DNA of 39,066 nucleotides from UBA3910 sp002391465. GTDB lineage: Bacteria > Bacillota > Limnochordia > Darwinibacteriales > Darwinibacteriaceae. The stretch covers positions 1-39,066 of the forward strand of contig JASGVS010000032.1 in the NCBI GenBank assembly GCA_030054835.1, in the 5' to 3' direction. Within the stretch, counting starts at the first letter, position 1, and each line of letters opens with the position of its first letter. The notes beneath the pieces are model-generated. The model saw nothing but the letters and a program-made list of their open reading frames with translations, was not told the origin of the DNA and made no database searches. Below are positions 7,366 to 15,481 of this stretch, piece by piece. The translations under genes and the position numbers were made by a program.

Positions 7366-8778
7366 GTGAGTGGTTTACGACATGATTTTCTCTGGGGTGG
7401 TGCTGTAGCAGCGAACCAGTGTGAAGGGGCCTATCTAGAGGATGGCAAAGGACTGAGCACTGCCGATGTGTTCACCGCAGGTGCAGTAGATCGCCCCCGG
7501 GAGTTCACTCCCACTGGTGTAGTGGAAGGCAAATATTATCCATCCCATGACGCTATAGATTTTTACCATCGTTATAAAGAAGATATTGCCCTTTTTGCGG
7601 AAATGGGTTTCAAGTGTTTCCGAACCTCAATAAATTGGGCGCGGATTTTTCCCCAGGGAGATGAAACAGAGCCCAATGAAGCGGGGCTGCAGTTTTATGA
7701 TGATTTGTTCGATGAGCTTTTGAGCTACGGCATTGAGCCTGTCATTACACTGTCCCACTATGAGACTCCCCTCGGGTTAGTGCAAAAGTATGGCTCTTGG
7801 CGGAGCCGCGAACTCATTGATTTGTTCCTACGTTACTGCGAAACAGTCTTCACCCGTTACCGGAACAAAGTGAAATACTGGCTCACCTTCAACGAGATTA
7901 ATGCCATCATTCTGCACCCGACCATGGCTGCCGGTATAGAGGTCGGGACGGACGAACATTTTGCGAGCGTCGTTTACCAGGCAGCCCATCATCAATTGGT
8001 GGCCAGCGCCAAGGCAGTCATACTAGCCCGTTCCATTAATCCTGATTTCCAAGTGGGCATGATGATGCTCTATCCTACGTTTTATGGGGAAACGTGCAAA
8101 CCTGCGGATCAGCTGGCGGTCATGCGAGCACTGGATGACCACTACTTCTTTTCAGATGTGCAGGTGCGCGGTAGGTACTCTAATAAGGCCCAGAAATTCT
8201 TAGAAGCAAGCGGTGTCTCCCTGCAGATGGAACCAGGGGATGAAGGGGCGCTCGCGGAGGGCACAGTTGACTTTATTGGCTTGAGCTATTATAACAGTAA
8301 TGTCGCTTCTACCCGCCCCGACGTAACCTTTACGGGCGGTAACATGTTGAACGCAGTGAAAAACCCCTATCTTACCGAGAGTGCTTGGGGCTGGGCCATT
8401 GATCCCATTGGTCTCCGCATTGCCATGAACAACCTCTATGATCGCTATCAAATACCCTTGTTTGTTGTGGAAAATGGTCTTGGGGCAGAGGATCAGGTGG
8501 ACGGCGGCCGTATTCGGGATGAATATCGGATCGAATACTTGCGCCAGCATATTCGGGCCCTAAAGCAGGCCGTGATCGAGGACGGTGTTGACTGTCTAGG
8601 TTATACGGCCTGGGGCTGCATTGATTTGGTGAGTGCGGGTACCGGTGAGATGAAAAAACGATACGGTTTCATCTACGTGGATCGAGACAACGAGGGACGC
8701 GGTAGTCTGGCTCGACTGCGCAAGGACTCCTTCTACTGGTACAAGAGAGTTATAGAGTCTAACGGAGAGGAGCTGTAG
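7366..8778 (+). CDS. 6-phospho-beta-glucosidase, GH1
   Basis: This 470-residue GH1 enzyme hydrolyses phosphorylated beta-glucosides delivered by the PTS, releasing glucose 6-phosphate and an aglycone or sugar. The acid/base Glu177 lies in TFNEIN and the nucleophile Glu369 in VVENGLG. SAGTGEMKKRYG near 423-434 matches the phosphate-recognising Ser/Lys/Tyr set of the 6-phospho branch, rather than plain beta-glucosidases. I chose the GTG at 7366 because GGAAGAAGGAG precedes it and the protein then begins just before the family's FLWGGAVAANQ. It starts 20 bases after the reductase stop, so the two are probably co-translated. Confidence 0.93.
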   Translation: MSGLRHDFLWGGAVAANQCEGAYLEDGKGLSTADVFTAGAVDRPREFTPTGVVEGKYYPSHDAIDFYHRYKEDIALFAEMGFKCFRTSINWARIFPQGDETEPNEAGLQFYDDLFDELLSYGIEPVITLSHYETPLGLVQKYGSWRSRELIDLFLRYCETVFTRYRNKVKYWLTFNEINAIILHPTMAAGIEVGTDEHFASVVYQAAHHQLVASAKAVILARSINPDFQVGMMMLYPTFYGETCKPADQLAVMRALDDHYFFSDVQVRGRYSNKAQKFLEASGVSLQMEPGDEGALAEGTVDFIGLSYYNSNVASTRPDVTFTGGNMLNAVKNPYLTESAWGWAIDPIGLRIAMNNLYDRYQIPLFVVENGLGAEDQVDGGRIRDEYRIEYLRQHIRALKQAVIEDGVDCLGYTAWGCIDLVSAGTGEMKKRYGFIYVDRDNEGRGSLARLRKDSFYWYKRVIESNGEEL

Positions 8779-8784
8779 AGCGCC

Positions 8785-9057
8785 ATGTACAGCAAAACCG
8801 TGGTGGTAGTAAACAAAAAGGGCTTGCACGCAAGACCAGCGTCGAATTTTGTCACTAAAGCCCAAGGATATAAATCAACCGTTACCATCAGAAAAACAGA
8901 GGCAGATAATGGTCAACAAATAGATGCCAAGTCCATTATGCAGGTTCTGGCTGCAGGTATAACCGCCGGCACTGAAATAGAGGTTAGTGCAGAAGGAGAA
9001 GACGCACGGGAAGCGGTAGAGGACTTGGTTGAGCTTCTGGCCAATAACCTAGATTAG
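8785..9057 (+). CDS. HPr-family phosphocarrier protein
   Basis: This 90-residue HPr has His15 in GLHARPASNF (phosphorylated by Enzyme I) and Ser50 in DAKSIMQVLAAG, corresponding to regulatory Ser46. Between strands 2 and 3 it is about four residues longer than standard HPr (RKTEADNGQQIDAK), which shifts the serine to 50. It is the last gene of the operon, 6 bases after the glucosidase, followed by a strong terminator. A locus-encoded HPr may be a dedicated phosphate donor or a Crh-like regulator, but retention of His15 argues for transport. No Enzyme I gene is in the window. Confidence 0.92.
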   Translation: MYSKTVVVVNKKGLHARPASNFVTKAQGYKSTVTIRKTEADNGQQIDAKSIMQVLAAGITAGTEIEVSAEGEDAREAVEDLVELLANNLD

Positions 9058-9071
9058 TAAATTGATTGAGT

Positions 9072-9105
9072 CCCCAGTGGGAGAGCAGCTCCCCTGGGGT
9101 TTTTT
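9072..9105 (+). terminator. Terminator of the PTS operon
   Basis: A CCCCAG / CTGGGG outer stem continues as GGGAG / CTCCC with one bulge and is followed by six T. It lies 15 bases after the HPr stop. Confidence 0.9.
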
Positions 9106-9193
9106 CTAGCATAGACCGGGTATCTGCTTTGGTGATGCTTCTCAATGCCACATGGGGTGCCCATTGGCTTAAACAGGGACTAGATGTAGAAGG

Positions 9194-9224
9194 GAGCTGA
9201 ACGCCGAGCGTCAGCTCTTTCTTG
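9194..9224 (+). terminator. Second terminator-like hairpin before the permease gene
   Basis: GAGCTGA / TCAGCTC with a short inner extension is followed by TTTCTTGT. It lies about 90 bases after the first terminator, in the 285-base gap before the APC permease. It could be a backup stop or an attenuator in the permease leader. No conserved riboswitch is recognisable here. Confidence 0.55.
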
Positions 9225-9341
9225 TCACTTAGCTAATATTGCTTGGTGTCTGCAGGCTAACGCCAGTGCATAGGGAAGTAAATGGCAGAAGATCTCTCAA
9301 TCAGTATTAGCTGATTGTCCTCCGTGGAAAGGGATGATAGT

Positions 9342-10613
9342 ATGCGTGAGCGGCAGATGCAGCGGAAGATAGGTCTCTTTGATGCTGTTTTCTTGGGTTT
9401 GGGTGCAATATTAGGTGCAGGCGTATTTGTGGTCACAGGCGTTGCTGCCGAAGTGGCAGGACCGGCCATGTTGGTCTCTTTTCTTGCGGCAGGTTTGGTT
9501 GCCCTTTTCAACTCCCTCAGTGTAGCTCAGCTTGCCAAAGTTTATCCTGTCAGCGGTGGAACTTACGTGTATGCAGGCAGACAACTCCATCCCGTGGCAG
9601 GATTTACAGCCGGTTGGATGTTTTTAACGAGTAAGCTTGCCGGGGCTTCGGCGGTGGCCTTGAGCTTTGCTTCCTATGCGCAGGTACTCCTGCCGTCCAT
9701 CTCACTGCTGCCAACTGCGGTAGGGGTAATTGTGGTTCTTACCCTTTTGAATCTGCTGGGAGTCAAAAAGACAAGCAGAGTTAACGTGGCAGTGGTACTT
9801 TTCACCTTATCCGCACTGCTTCTATTCGGGCTGGTGGGACTACCCCGGGTTAGTGTGACCAACTTCAATCCATTTGCTCCCGCCGGTTTGACAGGAATTC
9901 TGCAGGCAGCGGCGCTGCTCTTTTTTGCCTATACGGGGTATGCTCGCATTGCCACTTTGGGAGAAGAAGTAACCAATCCCACGCTGAATATTCCCAGGGC
10001 AATACTTATCGCCTTAGGTGGCTCATCACTCCTTTATCTACTCGTGTCCTACGTCCTGTTAGGAACGCTCCCAGCTGCTAGTCTGGCCACCGGCTCTCCG
10101 CTGGAGACTGCGGCGGGGCAGTGGGAAGTTGCTTGGCTGGAGATGCTGGTGGCGGTGGGGGCAGTAACAGCTATGCTCAGCGTTCTTTTGGGGCAGCTGC
10201 TGGGAATCAGCCGGATGTTTTTGGCCATGGCCCGCAGCGGTGATTTACCTGAACCCTTGAGTAGGATTTCGGCGCAGGGAGATGTCCCCCATATCTCCCT
10301 TCTGCTAACTGCGGGCATTGTGGTCTTATTGGTGCTGCTCACAGATTTTGTCAGCATAATCTCCATGGCCTCCTTCGCCATCTTAGTCTATTACACCCTG
10401 GCCAATGCATCGGCCCTCACCCTGGGGCCGGAACAGCGGATCTTCCCCAAGCTGATCAGCTGGTTCGGCCTTCTGACCTGTGGTATTCTGGCACTCTCCT
10501 TAAATAGAACCACGATTATTACAGGTTTAGTCGTCTTGGCCGTTGGTCTTGCCTATTACTTCGTGGTCCATGGTGTTGGAGGGAAGGATGAAGCAGCCAA
10601 CCAAACCCTTTAG
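9342..10613 (+). CDS. APC-superfamily amino-acid permease
   Basis: This protein of about 423 residues has 11-12 predicted membrane segments. Segment 1 carries the helix-breaking motif GLGAILGAGVFVVTG, the substrate-binding loop of APC transporters. The block FFAYTGYARIATLGEEVTNP near residue 210 is the segment-6 signature of the cationic amino-acid/YfnA-like group. It probably imports an amino acid by proton symport. The ATG at 9342 is preceded by AAAGGG. An upstream TTG at 9315 would add nine polar residues without a ribosome binding site. It stands alone after the PTS terminators, and the substrate cannot be assigned. Confidence 0.85.
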   Translation: MRERQMQRKIGLFDAVFLGLGAILGAGVFVVTGVAAEVAGPAMLVSFLAAGLVALFNSLSVAQLAKVYPVSGGTYVYAGRQLHPVAGFTAGWMFLTSKLAGASAVALSFASYAQVLLPSISLLPTAVGVIVVLTLLNLLGVKKTSRVNVAVVLFTLSALLLFGLVGLPRVSVTNFNPFAPAGLTGILQAAALLFFAYTGYARIATLGEEVTNPTLNIPRAILIALGGSSLLYLLVSYVLLGTLPAASLATGSPLETAAGQWEVAWLEMLVAVGAVTAMLSVLLGQLLGISRMFLAMARSGDLPEPLSRISAQGDVPHISLLLTAGIVVLLVLLTDFVSIISMASFAILVYYTLANASALTLGPEQRIFPKLISWFGLLTCGILALSLNRTTIITGLVVLAVGLAYYFVVHGVGGKDEAANQTL

Positions 10614-10699
10614 CGGTTATTTGCCAGAAATAGGCAGGCTTGGTTGGGCATAGGTAGAATAATCGGTACAGTGGTTCAGCGTGGAAGGGGAGGTAGGGA

Positions 10700-11659
10700 A
10701 TGGTTCGAGTGGAAGCACTGGAAAAAGCATACCCGGGCCGGAAAGGGGAACCCCCGGTGAAGGCTGTCAACAACATCAGCTTTAGCGTTGGGGAAGGTTC
10801 TTTAGTGGGCCTTTTGGGACCGAACGGGGCGGGCAAAACCACAACAGTCAAAATGCTATGCGGTTTAGTCAAACCCGATAGCGGCCGGATTTTTATCAAC
10901 GGCAAAGAATTGACCAAACGCCGTATTCCCGCCTTGGCGGAAGTGAGCGCTGTGTTAGAGGGCAACCGCAACGTTTATTGGCGGCTCACTGCCAGGGAAA
11001 ACTTAGAGTTTTTTGCTGCCCTCAAGGGGCTTAATCCAGCAGCTTTACGGAGCGAAATTGACTATTACCTCGAGTTTTTCCAGTTGGTTGAGAAGTCAGA
11101 TGTGGAAGCACGGAAACTGTCCCGGGGGATGCAGCAGAAACTGGCCATTGCGGCGGCGCTCATTGCCAACAGCAAAGTTGTTCTGTTGGACGAACCCACT
11201 TTGGGTTTGGATGTCCAGGCGTCCTATGAGATCCGTCAGCTTTTGAAGAAGATTGTGGAGGAGCAGGGGCGCACCGTGATTCTGACTACCCACGATATGA
11301 ATGTGGTGCAGGACACCTGTGAGCGGGTGATCATCATTAATCAGGGCAAGATTGTGGCCGATGACAGCGTTCACAACCTCTTGGATTTGTTCAGGATGAA
11401 AGTGTATAAGATTGTAATCCAAGGGGAGCTAAACGCAGAGCAGCGCCAAGCCCTTGGAGCAATGGAAGAAGTGGTGATTGAGGAGGAATCGCCCCAGCGC
11501 ACTGTTATCAGCGTCCGGTTGGAAGGATCCCAGATTCTATACGACGTAATCGGCATTCTAGGTTCGTACAACTCCGTTTTGGAATCCATTGACCAGGAGC
11601 AGAACAACTTCGAGCGGGTATTCTTAGAAATCCTGAAGGGGGGAGTGGAGAGTGCCTAA
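10700..11659 (+). CDS. ABC transporter ATP-binding protein (ABC-2 exporter type)
   Basis: This 319-residue ATPase has Walker A GPNGAGKT at 40-47, the signature LSRGMQQKLAIA near 138, Walker B VVLLDEPTLGLD near 158, and the switch histidine in LTTHDM. A C-terminal extension of about 90 residues after the ATPase core is typical of DrrA/CcmA-like exporters. It powers the membrane partner encoded immediately downstream, with an 8-base overlap. The ribosome binding site is GGAGGTAGGGA. The cargo (drug, lipid, peptide or polysaccharide) cannot be inferred. Confidence 0.92.
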   Translation: MVRVEALEKAYPGRKGEPPVKAVNNISFSVGEGSLVGLLGPNGAGKTTTVKMLCGLVKPDSGRIFINGKELTKRRIPALAEVSAVLEGNRNVYWRLTARENLEFFAALKGLNPAALRSEIDYYLEFFQLVEKSDVEARKLSRGMQQKLAIAAALIANSKVVLLDEPTLGLDVQASYEIRQLLKKIVEEQGRTVILTTHDMNVVQDTCERVIIINQGKIVADDSVHNLLDLFRMKVYKIVIQGELNAEQRQALGAMEEVVIEEESPQRTVISVRLEGSQILYDVIGILGSYNSVLESIDQEQNNFERVFLEILKGGVESA

Positions 11660-12431
11660 GCTGATTTTGTTTGCAGCCTTTTTCAAGAAGGAGTTTATCC
11701 TCTTTAGGCGCTATTTAGTCAACTCCCTCGGGGGTATGCTTACCATTTACATCGTCTTCCTGCTGCTTTTTGGCGGCTACCGGGGTTTTGCCAGCATGGC
11801 CGGAGCGGTGGGCGGCAGCGGGATTGAAAACCTGGTTGTTGGTTATGTCCTCTGGTTTTTCATGCTCACTACCTACCAAGATGTGTTCCACACCATACTG
11901 CTGGAAGCTAGACAGGGGACACTTGAACAGCTGTATATGTCCGTCCATGGCTTTGGCTGGGTGATGGGTGCAAAAGCGGCGGCAGGGTTTGTTGTCAACC
12001 TCATTTTCGTTGTGGTACTCCTCATTGCAGCCATGCTCACCAGTGGGGTAACTCTCCGTTTGGATGTGCTTTCACTGTTTCCCGTTTTGCTTGGCACGCT
12101 GCTCGGTGTTCTGGGTGTTGGTTTTGCCATTGGCGGAGTTACTCTAATCCTGAAGAGGATTGAGAGCTACACGCAAATGGTCCAGTTCCTGCTGATCGGC
12201 CTGATCGCTGTGCCAGCAGAGCGGTTTGTGGTGTTCCGCCTTTTGCCCGGCAGTTACGGCGCCGTACTCATTCGGGAGATCATGGTGAATGGGAAGAACT
12301 TGCTGGAACTTGGCGTGGGGAACGTGCTCGTGATGTATCTGATTGGTTTTGCCCATCTCTTTTTGGGTTACGCTTTCTATAAGGTATGTGAGAGAAAGGC
12401 CATGATCCAGGGCACTTTAGGCCATTACTAG
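11652..12431 (+). CDS. ABC-2 type transporter permease
   Basis: This 259-residue membrane protein has about six hydrophobic segments and a cytoplasmic N-terminus (FAAFFKKEFILFRRYLVNS), as in ABC-2 permeases. EARQGTLEQLYMS after segment 2 is the family's coupling-helix region. The GTG start overlaps the ATPase gene by 8 bases, so the two are coupled and form a 2+2 exporter. No second permease is present, which suggests a homodimeric membrane part. Confidence 0.88.
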   Translation: MPKLILFAAFFKKEFILFRRYLVNSLGGMLTIYIVFLLLFGGYRGFASMAGAVGGSGIENLVVGYVLWFFMLTTYQDVFHTILLEARQGTLEQLYMSVHGFGWVMGAKAAAGFVVNLIFVVVLLIAAMLTSGVTLRLDVLSLFPVLLGTLLGVLGVGFAIGGVTLILKRIESYTQMVQFLLIGLIAVPAERFVVFRLLPGSYGAVLIREIMVNGKNLLELGVGNVLVMYLIGFAHLFLGYAFYKVCERKAMIQGTLGHY

Positions 12432-12487
12432 GCTGAACTTGCTTTCTCCAAATTGGGGCAGCATACGTCGTCGGGAAGGAGAAAGGG

Positions 12488-13012
12488 ATGGATAGGGTAA
12501 TAGTCCTTTATAGTTCTAAATACGGTGCCACCCGGAAGTATGCCCGGTGGCTGGCGGAGGAGTTGGAATGCAGGGCCGTTGAGACTAAAAAGGCCTCCCT
12601 GGAGCAGGTGAGGGAGCACGATACGATCATCCTCGGCGGTGGGGTCTACGCCTCGGGGATCGCCGGCATTCGTTTCCTGAAAAGGAATTACCCGCACTTG
12701 CGGGAGAAAAAGATTATCGTCTTTGCGGTGGGTGCTTCCCCCCACGAGGAAAACGCCATTTCTGCGCTGAGGGAGCGAAACTTAAAAGGCCCCTTAAGCG
12801 GCCTACCCCTCTGCTACTGCCGGGGAGCTCTGGATGAAGGGGCCATGACTTGGTTGGATAGGACCTTGTGCAAAATGCTGAAGAAGATGGCAGCCAAAAA
12901 GGATCCAGCCATTTATGAACCCTGGGAGAGGGCACTTGTGGAAGCTGGACCCAGCCATGATTGGACGGAACGGGAGCAGATTCAGCCCATTTTAGACCAT
13001 CTTAGGGCTTAG
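12488..13012 (+). CDS. Flavodoxin-domain protein (HemG-like)
   Basis: This 174-residue protein begins VIVLYSSKYGATRKYARWLAEEL, the FMN phosphate-binding loop of flavodoxins, followed by TIILGGGVYASGIAGIRFLKRN, as in flavodoxin-type protoporphyrinogen oxidase relatives. It is likely a cytosolic FMN electron carrier or quinone-linked oxidase. No haem genes are nearby, so HemG activity is not supported by context. ATG follows GGAGAAAGGG, 56 bases after the ABC permease. It converges on the VOC gene at 13026. Confidence 0.8.
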   Translation: MDRVIVLYSSKYGATRKYARWLAEELECRAVETKKASLEQVREHDTIILGGGVYASGIAGIRFLKRNYPHLREKKIIVFAVGASPHEENAISALRERNLKGPLSGLPLCYCRGALDEGAMTWLDRTLCKMLKKMAAKKDPAIYEPWERALVEAGPSHDWTEREQIQPILDHLRA

Positions 13013-13025
13013 GGCAATTCTCTAC

Positions 13026-13880
13026 CTAGACGGTAAGTACGATAACGTCCCCGGCCGGATCTTCCACAGAGATTCTTCCGTCCGTATTGTTTACAACTAT
13101 ACCAATAGCCTCGAGATTTGCTGTGACAGTCTGGAGGCTTTTTTCATCCGGAAAGACCAGAGTGAAAAAGTCTAGACCTGCGCTGTTCTTGGGCGGCCGC
13201 GGTGCACCTACCCCATGCCAGGTGTTGAGGGCCACATGGTGATGGTATTTGTTCGTGGATAGGAAAAGAGCACTTCCCCTGAAGCGGGATACTACCTCAA
13301 AGCCCAAGCCTTGGGTGTAGAAAACCTCCGATTCCCCCAGTTGGGATACGTGGAGATGGATATGGCCAATAATGGTGTCAGGGGGCATACCATTCCACCG
13401 CTGCATCGCTTCACTGGCTGAAGTGAGCAGATCATCGAAGTCCAGGGGCTTGGTATCCATGCTTACACCTTGGGTGCTCCAAGCCCAGGTGGAGGGATCG
13501 GTGTCGGCGTAGATCTCGATACCGTTGCCATCGGGATCTTCGAAATAGACCGCTTCGCTGACCAGATGATCGGAAGCGCCAAACCTAATCCCCTGTTCCT
13601 GGAGATGCATAACCAACAGGGCAAGATCGGACCGCTTAGGCAGCAGGAGGGCAAAATGGTAAAGCCCGGTAGTTCTGTTTTGCTTGGGGATGACGTTGGC
13701 GGGCTGTACCAGAGAAATGAGTTCGGTCTTACCGTCCGCCGTGAATTTGGCAGAGTGTGCGTCCTGCTCTAGGATCTGAAAACCTAGGCTGTTTTTATAA
13801 AACCGGATTGACCTTTCGAGATCCTCCGTCTTGAGCTGTACGTTCTTCACATACGTGGCCGGTGCGTCGTGGTATCTCAT
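13026..13880 (-). CDS. Two-module VOC protein, CatE/YfiE-like
   Basis: This 284-residue protein has two vicinal-oxygen-chelate modules (about 10-130 and 160-284), the layout of Bacillus CatE-type catechol 2,3-dioxygenase-like proteins. Module 1 has TGLYHFALLLP and EDPDGNGIEIY (His and Glu ligand positions). Module 2 has IIGHIHLHVSQ and YHHHVALNTW. Its last strand reads DPAGDVIVL, without the usual ligand glutamate. I chose the ATG at 13880 because GGGGATC precedes it and it aligns with the family start. The longer frame adds 15 residues without a ribosome binding site. Substrate unknown, and the dioxygenase name is family-level only. The 194-base gap to trkA holds no clear feature. Confidence 0.8.
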   Translation of the reverse strand: MRYHDAPATYVKNVQLKTEDLERSIRFYKNSLGFQILEQDAHSAKFTADGKTELISLVQPANVIPKQNRTTGLYHFALLLPKRSDLALLVMHLQEQGIRFGASDHLVSEAVYFEDPDGNGIEIYADTDPSTWAWSTQGVSMDTKPLDFDDLLTSASEAMQRWNGMPPDTIIGHIHLHVSQLGESEVFYTQGLGFEVVSRFRGSALFLSTNKYHHHVALNTWHGVGAPRPPKNSAGLDFFTLVFPDEKSLQTVTANLEAIGIVVNNTDGRISVEDPAGDVIVLTV

Positions 13881-14074
13881 AAAGATCCCCCTTTTTTTGT
13901 TGTGGTTTTCCTGTTCCAGATCCAAAACCTAACTCCTGCCCATGGTGTGGAAAATGTTGGTTTTGGCGCCGCCGTAATACTCTTTCTTATTCCGGATTGG
14001 CAGGATATGGTGGGGCAAGGGAGAACATTTGCCCGAGGGGAACTGGGATTTAACCTAGTGAAAGGTGGTCAACC

Positions 14075-15481
14075 GTGAATATAGTTATTGTTGGCGCTGG
14101 TGAATTTGGTTCTACACTGGCCGAAACCCTGGCAGGTGAGGACAACAACATTAAGGTAGTGGATATGAACGACAGTCGGCTTGCGCGCCTGGCAGGACGC
14201 GTCGATGTTCTGACCATCCTGGGCAACGGGGTGCAGCTCGGATTGCTCGAGACCCTAGACATGAAGACGACCGATTTGGTGGTTGCTACTACAACCGATG
14301 ACGAAACCAATGTTGTTATCTGTCACATGGCGAAACGCCTTGGTTGTCCGAGGGTTGCGGCCCGAGTGCGCAGTCCTGAGTACGCTGACCAGATTGGCTT
14401 TTTCAAAGATCAGTTTGAAATTGATTTCATAGCCAACCCCGAGTTGGATACCGCCCTGGACATCTCCCGCTATGTTCTCCGGGGCTACGCCGCCCATATG
14501 CAGTCTTTTGCTCAAGGTAGAGTAAGTCTTTTTGATGTCCAAGTCAGCGCCCTGCCCCACCTGATAGGCAAGCGCTTAGCTGAAGTTGATTTCTTCCACG
14601 GTATGCTAGTTGTAGCGATTTACCGAGACGGAGAGGTAATCGTTCCCTCCGGTACCACGGAGCTTAGACTGCAGGATGTACTTTATTTGATGGGTAAGCG
14701 GGAAACACTGACCAGTTTCGCCCGAGAACTGCCTAATGTGGGTGAACGCCATGTCACGCGGAAAGTGATGATCCTCGGTGGAGGCACAACAGGTTATTAT
14801 TTGGCCCAGCGGCTCCTGGTCAACGGTTTGGCGGTGAAAATCGTGGAGCGGAGTGAAGAACGCTGCAATTATTTGGTAAGCCGCCTCAAGGGAGCCCTTG
14901 TCCTGTGTGGCGACTGTACAGATTTGGAACTACTTCAGGATGAGAACCTTGGTGAGATGGATGCAATCATTTCTCTGACGGGGAATGATGAGGAGAATAT
15001 AATGCTTTCCCTCTTAGCGAAACAGCATGGGGTGCCCAAGGTAGTGGCAAAGGTGGGCCGCTCGAACTTTGTCCCGCTGGTAGAGCAGCTAGGTATAGAT
15101 AGGGCGGTAAACCCGGTTCTGATTTCGGCAGGGGAGGTAACCCGCTTTATCCAAGGCGGTGCCATAGCCTCTTTGTCTTTGATGTTTGGCGGCCAGGCAG
15201 AAGCGGTGGAGATCATTGTGCCTGAGGGGGCGGCAATAATTGGACGGCCGCTGGCCGAAGCAAAGATCCCCCAAGGCATGATCGTGGGAGCTATTGTCCG
15301 CAACCAGCAGGTACTAATTCCCTCCGGCAGGTCAGTTATTGAAACGGGCGATCGGGTTATCGTTTTTTGCCTGCGGAACGAAATACCAGCGCTGCAGAAG
15401 TTTTTTTATACGAAGAAAAGGGGGTTTCTCTATGAACTTTGGCATGGTGGCAAGGGTCATCGGAAGCCTCCTACTACTTGA
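14075..15481 (+). CDS. trkA: Potassium uptake regulatory protein TrkA
   Basis: This 468-residue protein has two RCK halves, each with a dinucleotide-binding start (VIVGAGEFGSTLAETL at 4-19 and MILGGGTTGYYLAQRLL near 232) and a C-terminal RCK_C lobe. It is the cytosolic gating ring for TrkH, binding NAD(H) or ATP. The GTG start is preceded by AAAGGTGG. The last 24 residues (from YTKKRGF) extend past the normal TrkA end and lie entirely in the overlap with trkH, so they are probably a by-product of the shared reading region. Confidence 0.93.
   Translation: MNIVIVGAGEFGSTLAETLAGEDNNIKVVDMNDSRLARLAGRVDVLTILGNGVQLGLLETLDMKTTDLVVATTTDDETNVVICHMAKRLGCPRVAARVRSPEYADQIGFFKDQFEIDFIANPELDTALDISRYVLRGYAAHMQSFAQGRVSLFDVQVSALPHLIGKRLAEVDFFHGMLVVAIYRDGEVIVPSGTTELRLQDVLYLMGKRETLTSFARELPNVGERHVTRKVMILGGGTTGYYLAQRLLVNGLAVKIVERSEERCNYLVSRLKGALVLCGDCTDLELLQDENLGEMDAIISLTGNDEENIMLSLLAKQHGVPKVVAKVGRSNFVPLVEQLGIDRAVNPVLISAGEVTRFIQGGAIASLSLMFGGQAEAVEIIVPEGAAIIGRPLAEAKIPQGMIVGAIVRNQQVLIPSGRSVIETGDRVIVFCLRNEIPALQKFFYTKKRGFLYELWHGGKGHRKPPTT

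Noticed and set aside
12488..13012. Naming the flavodoxin-domain protein hemG
   Set aside because: No haem genes nearby, and the similarity is at fold level only.
13881..14074. Possible c-di-AMP riboswitch before the Trk genes
   Set aside because: I could not find the conserved ydaO core motifs, and the gap is only 194 bases with no clear terminator.
13869..14078. 69-codon plus-strand frame between the VOC gene and trkA
   Set aside because: It starts inside the opposite gene without a ribosome binding site and has no recognisable domain.
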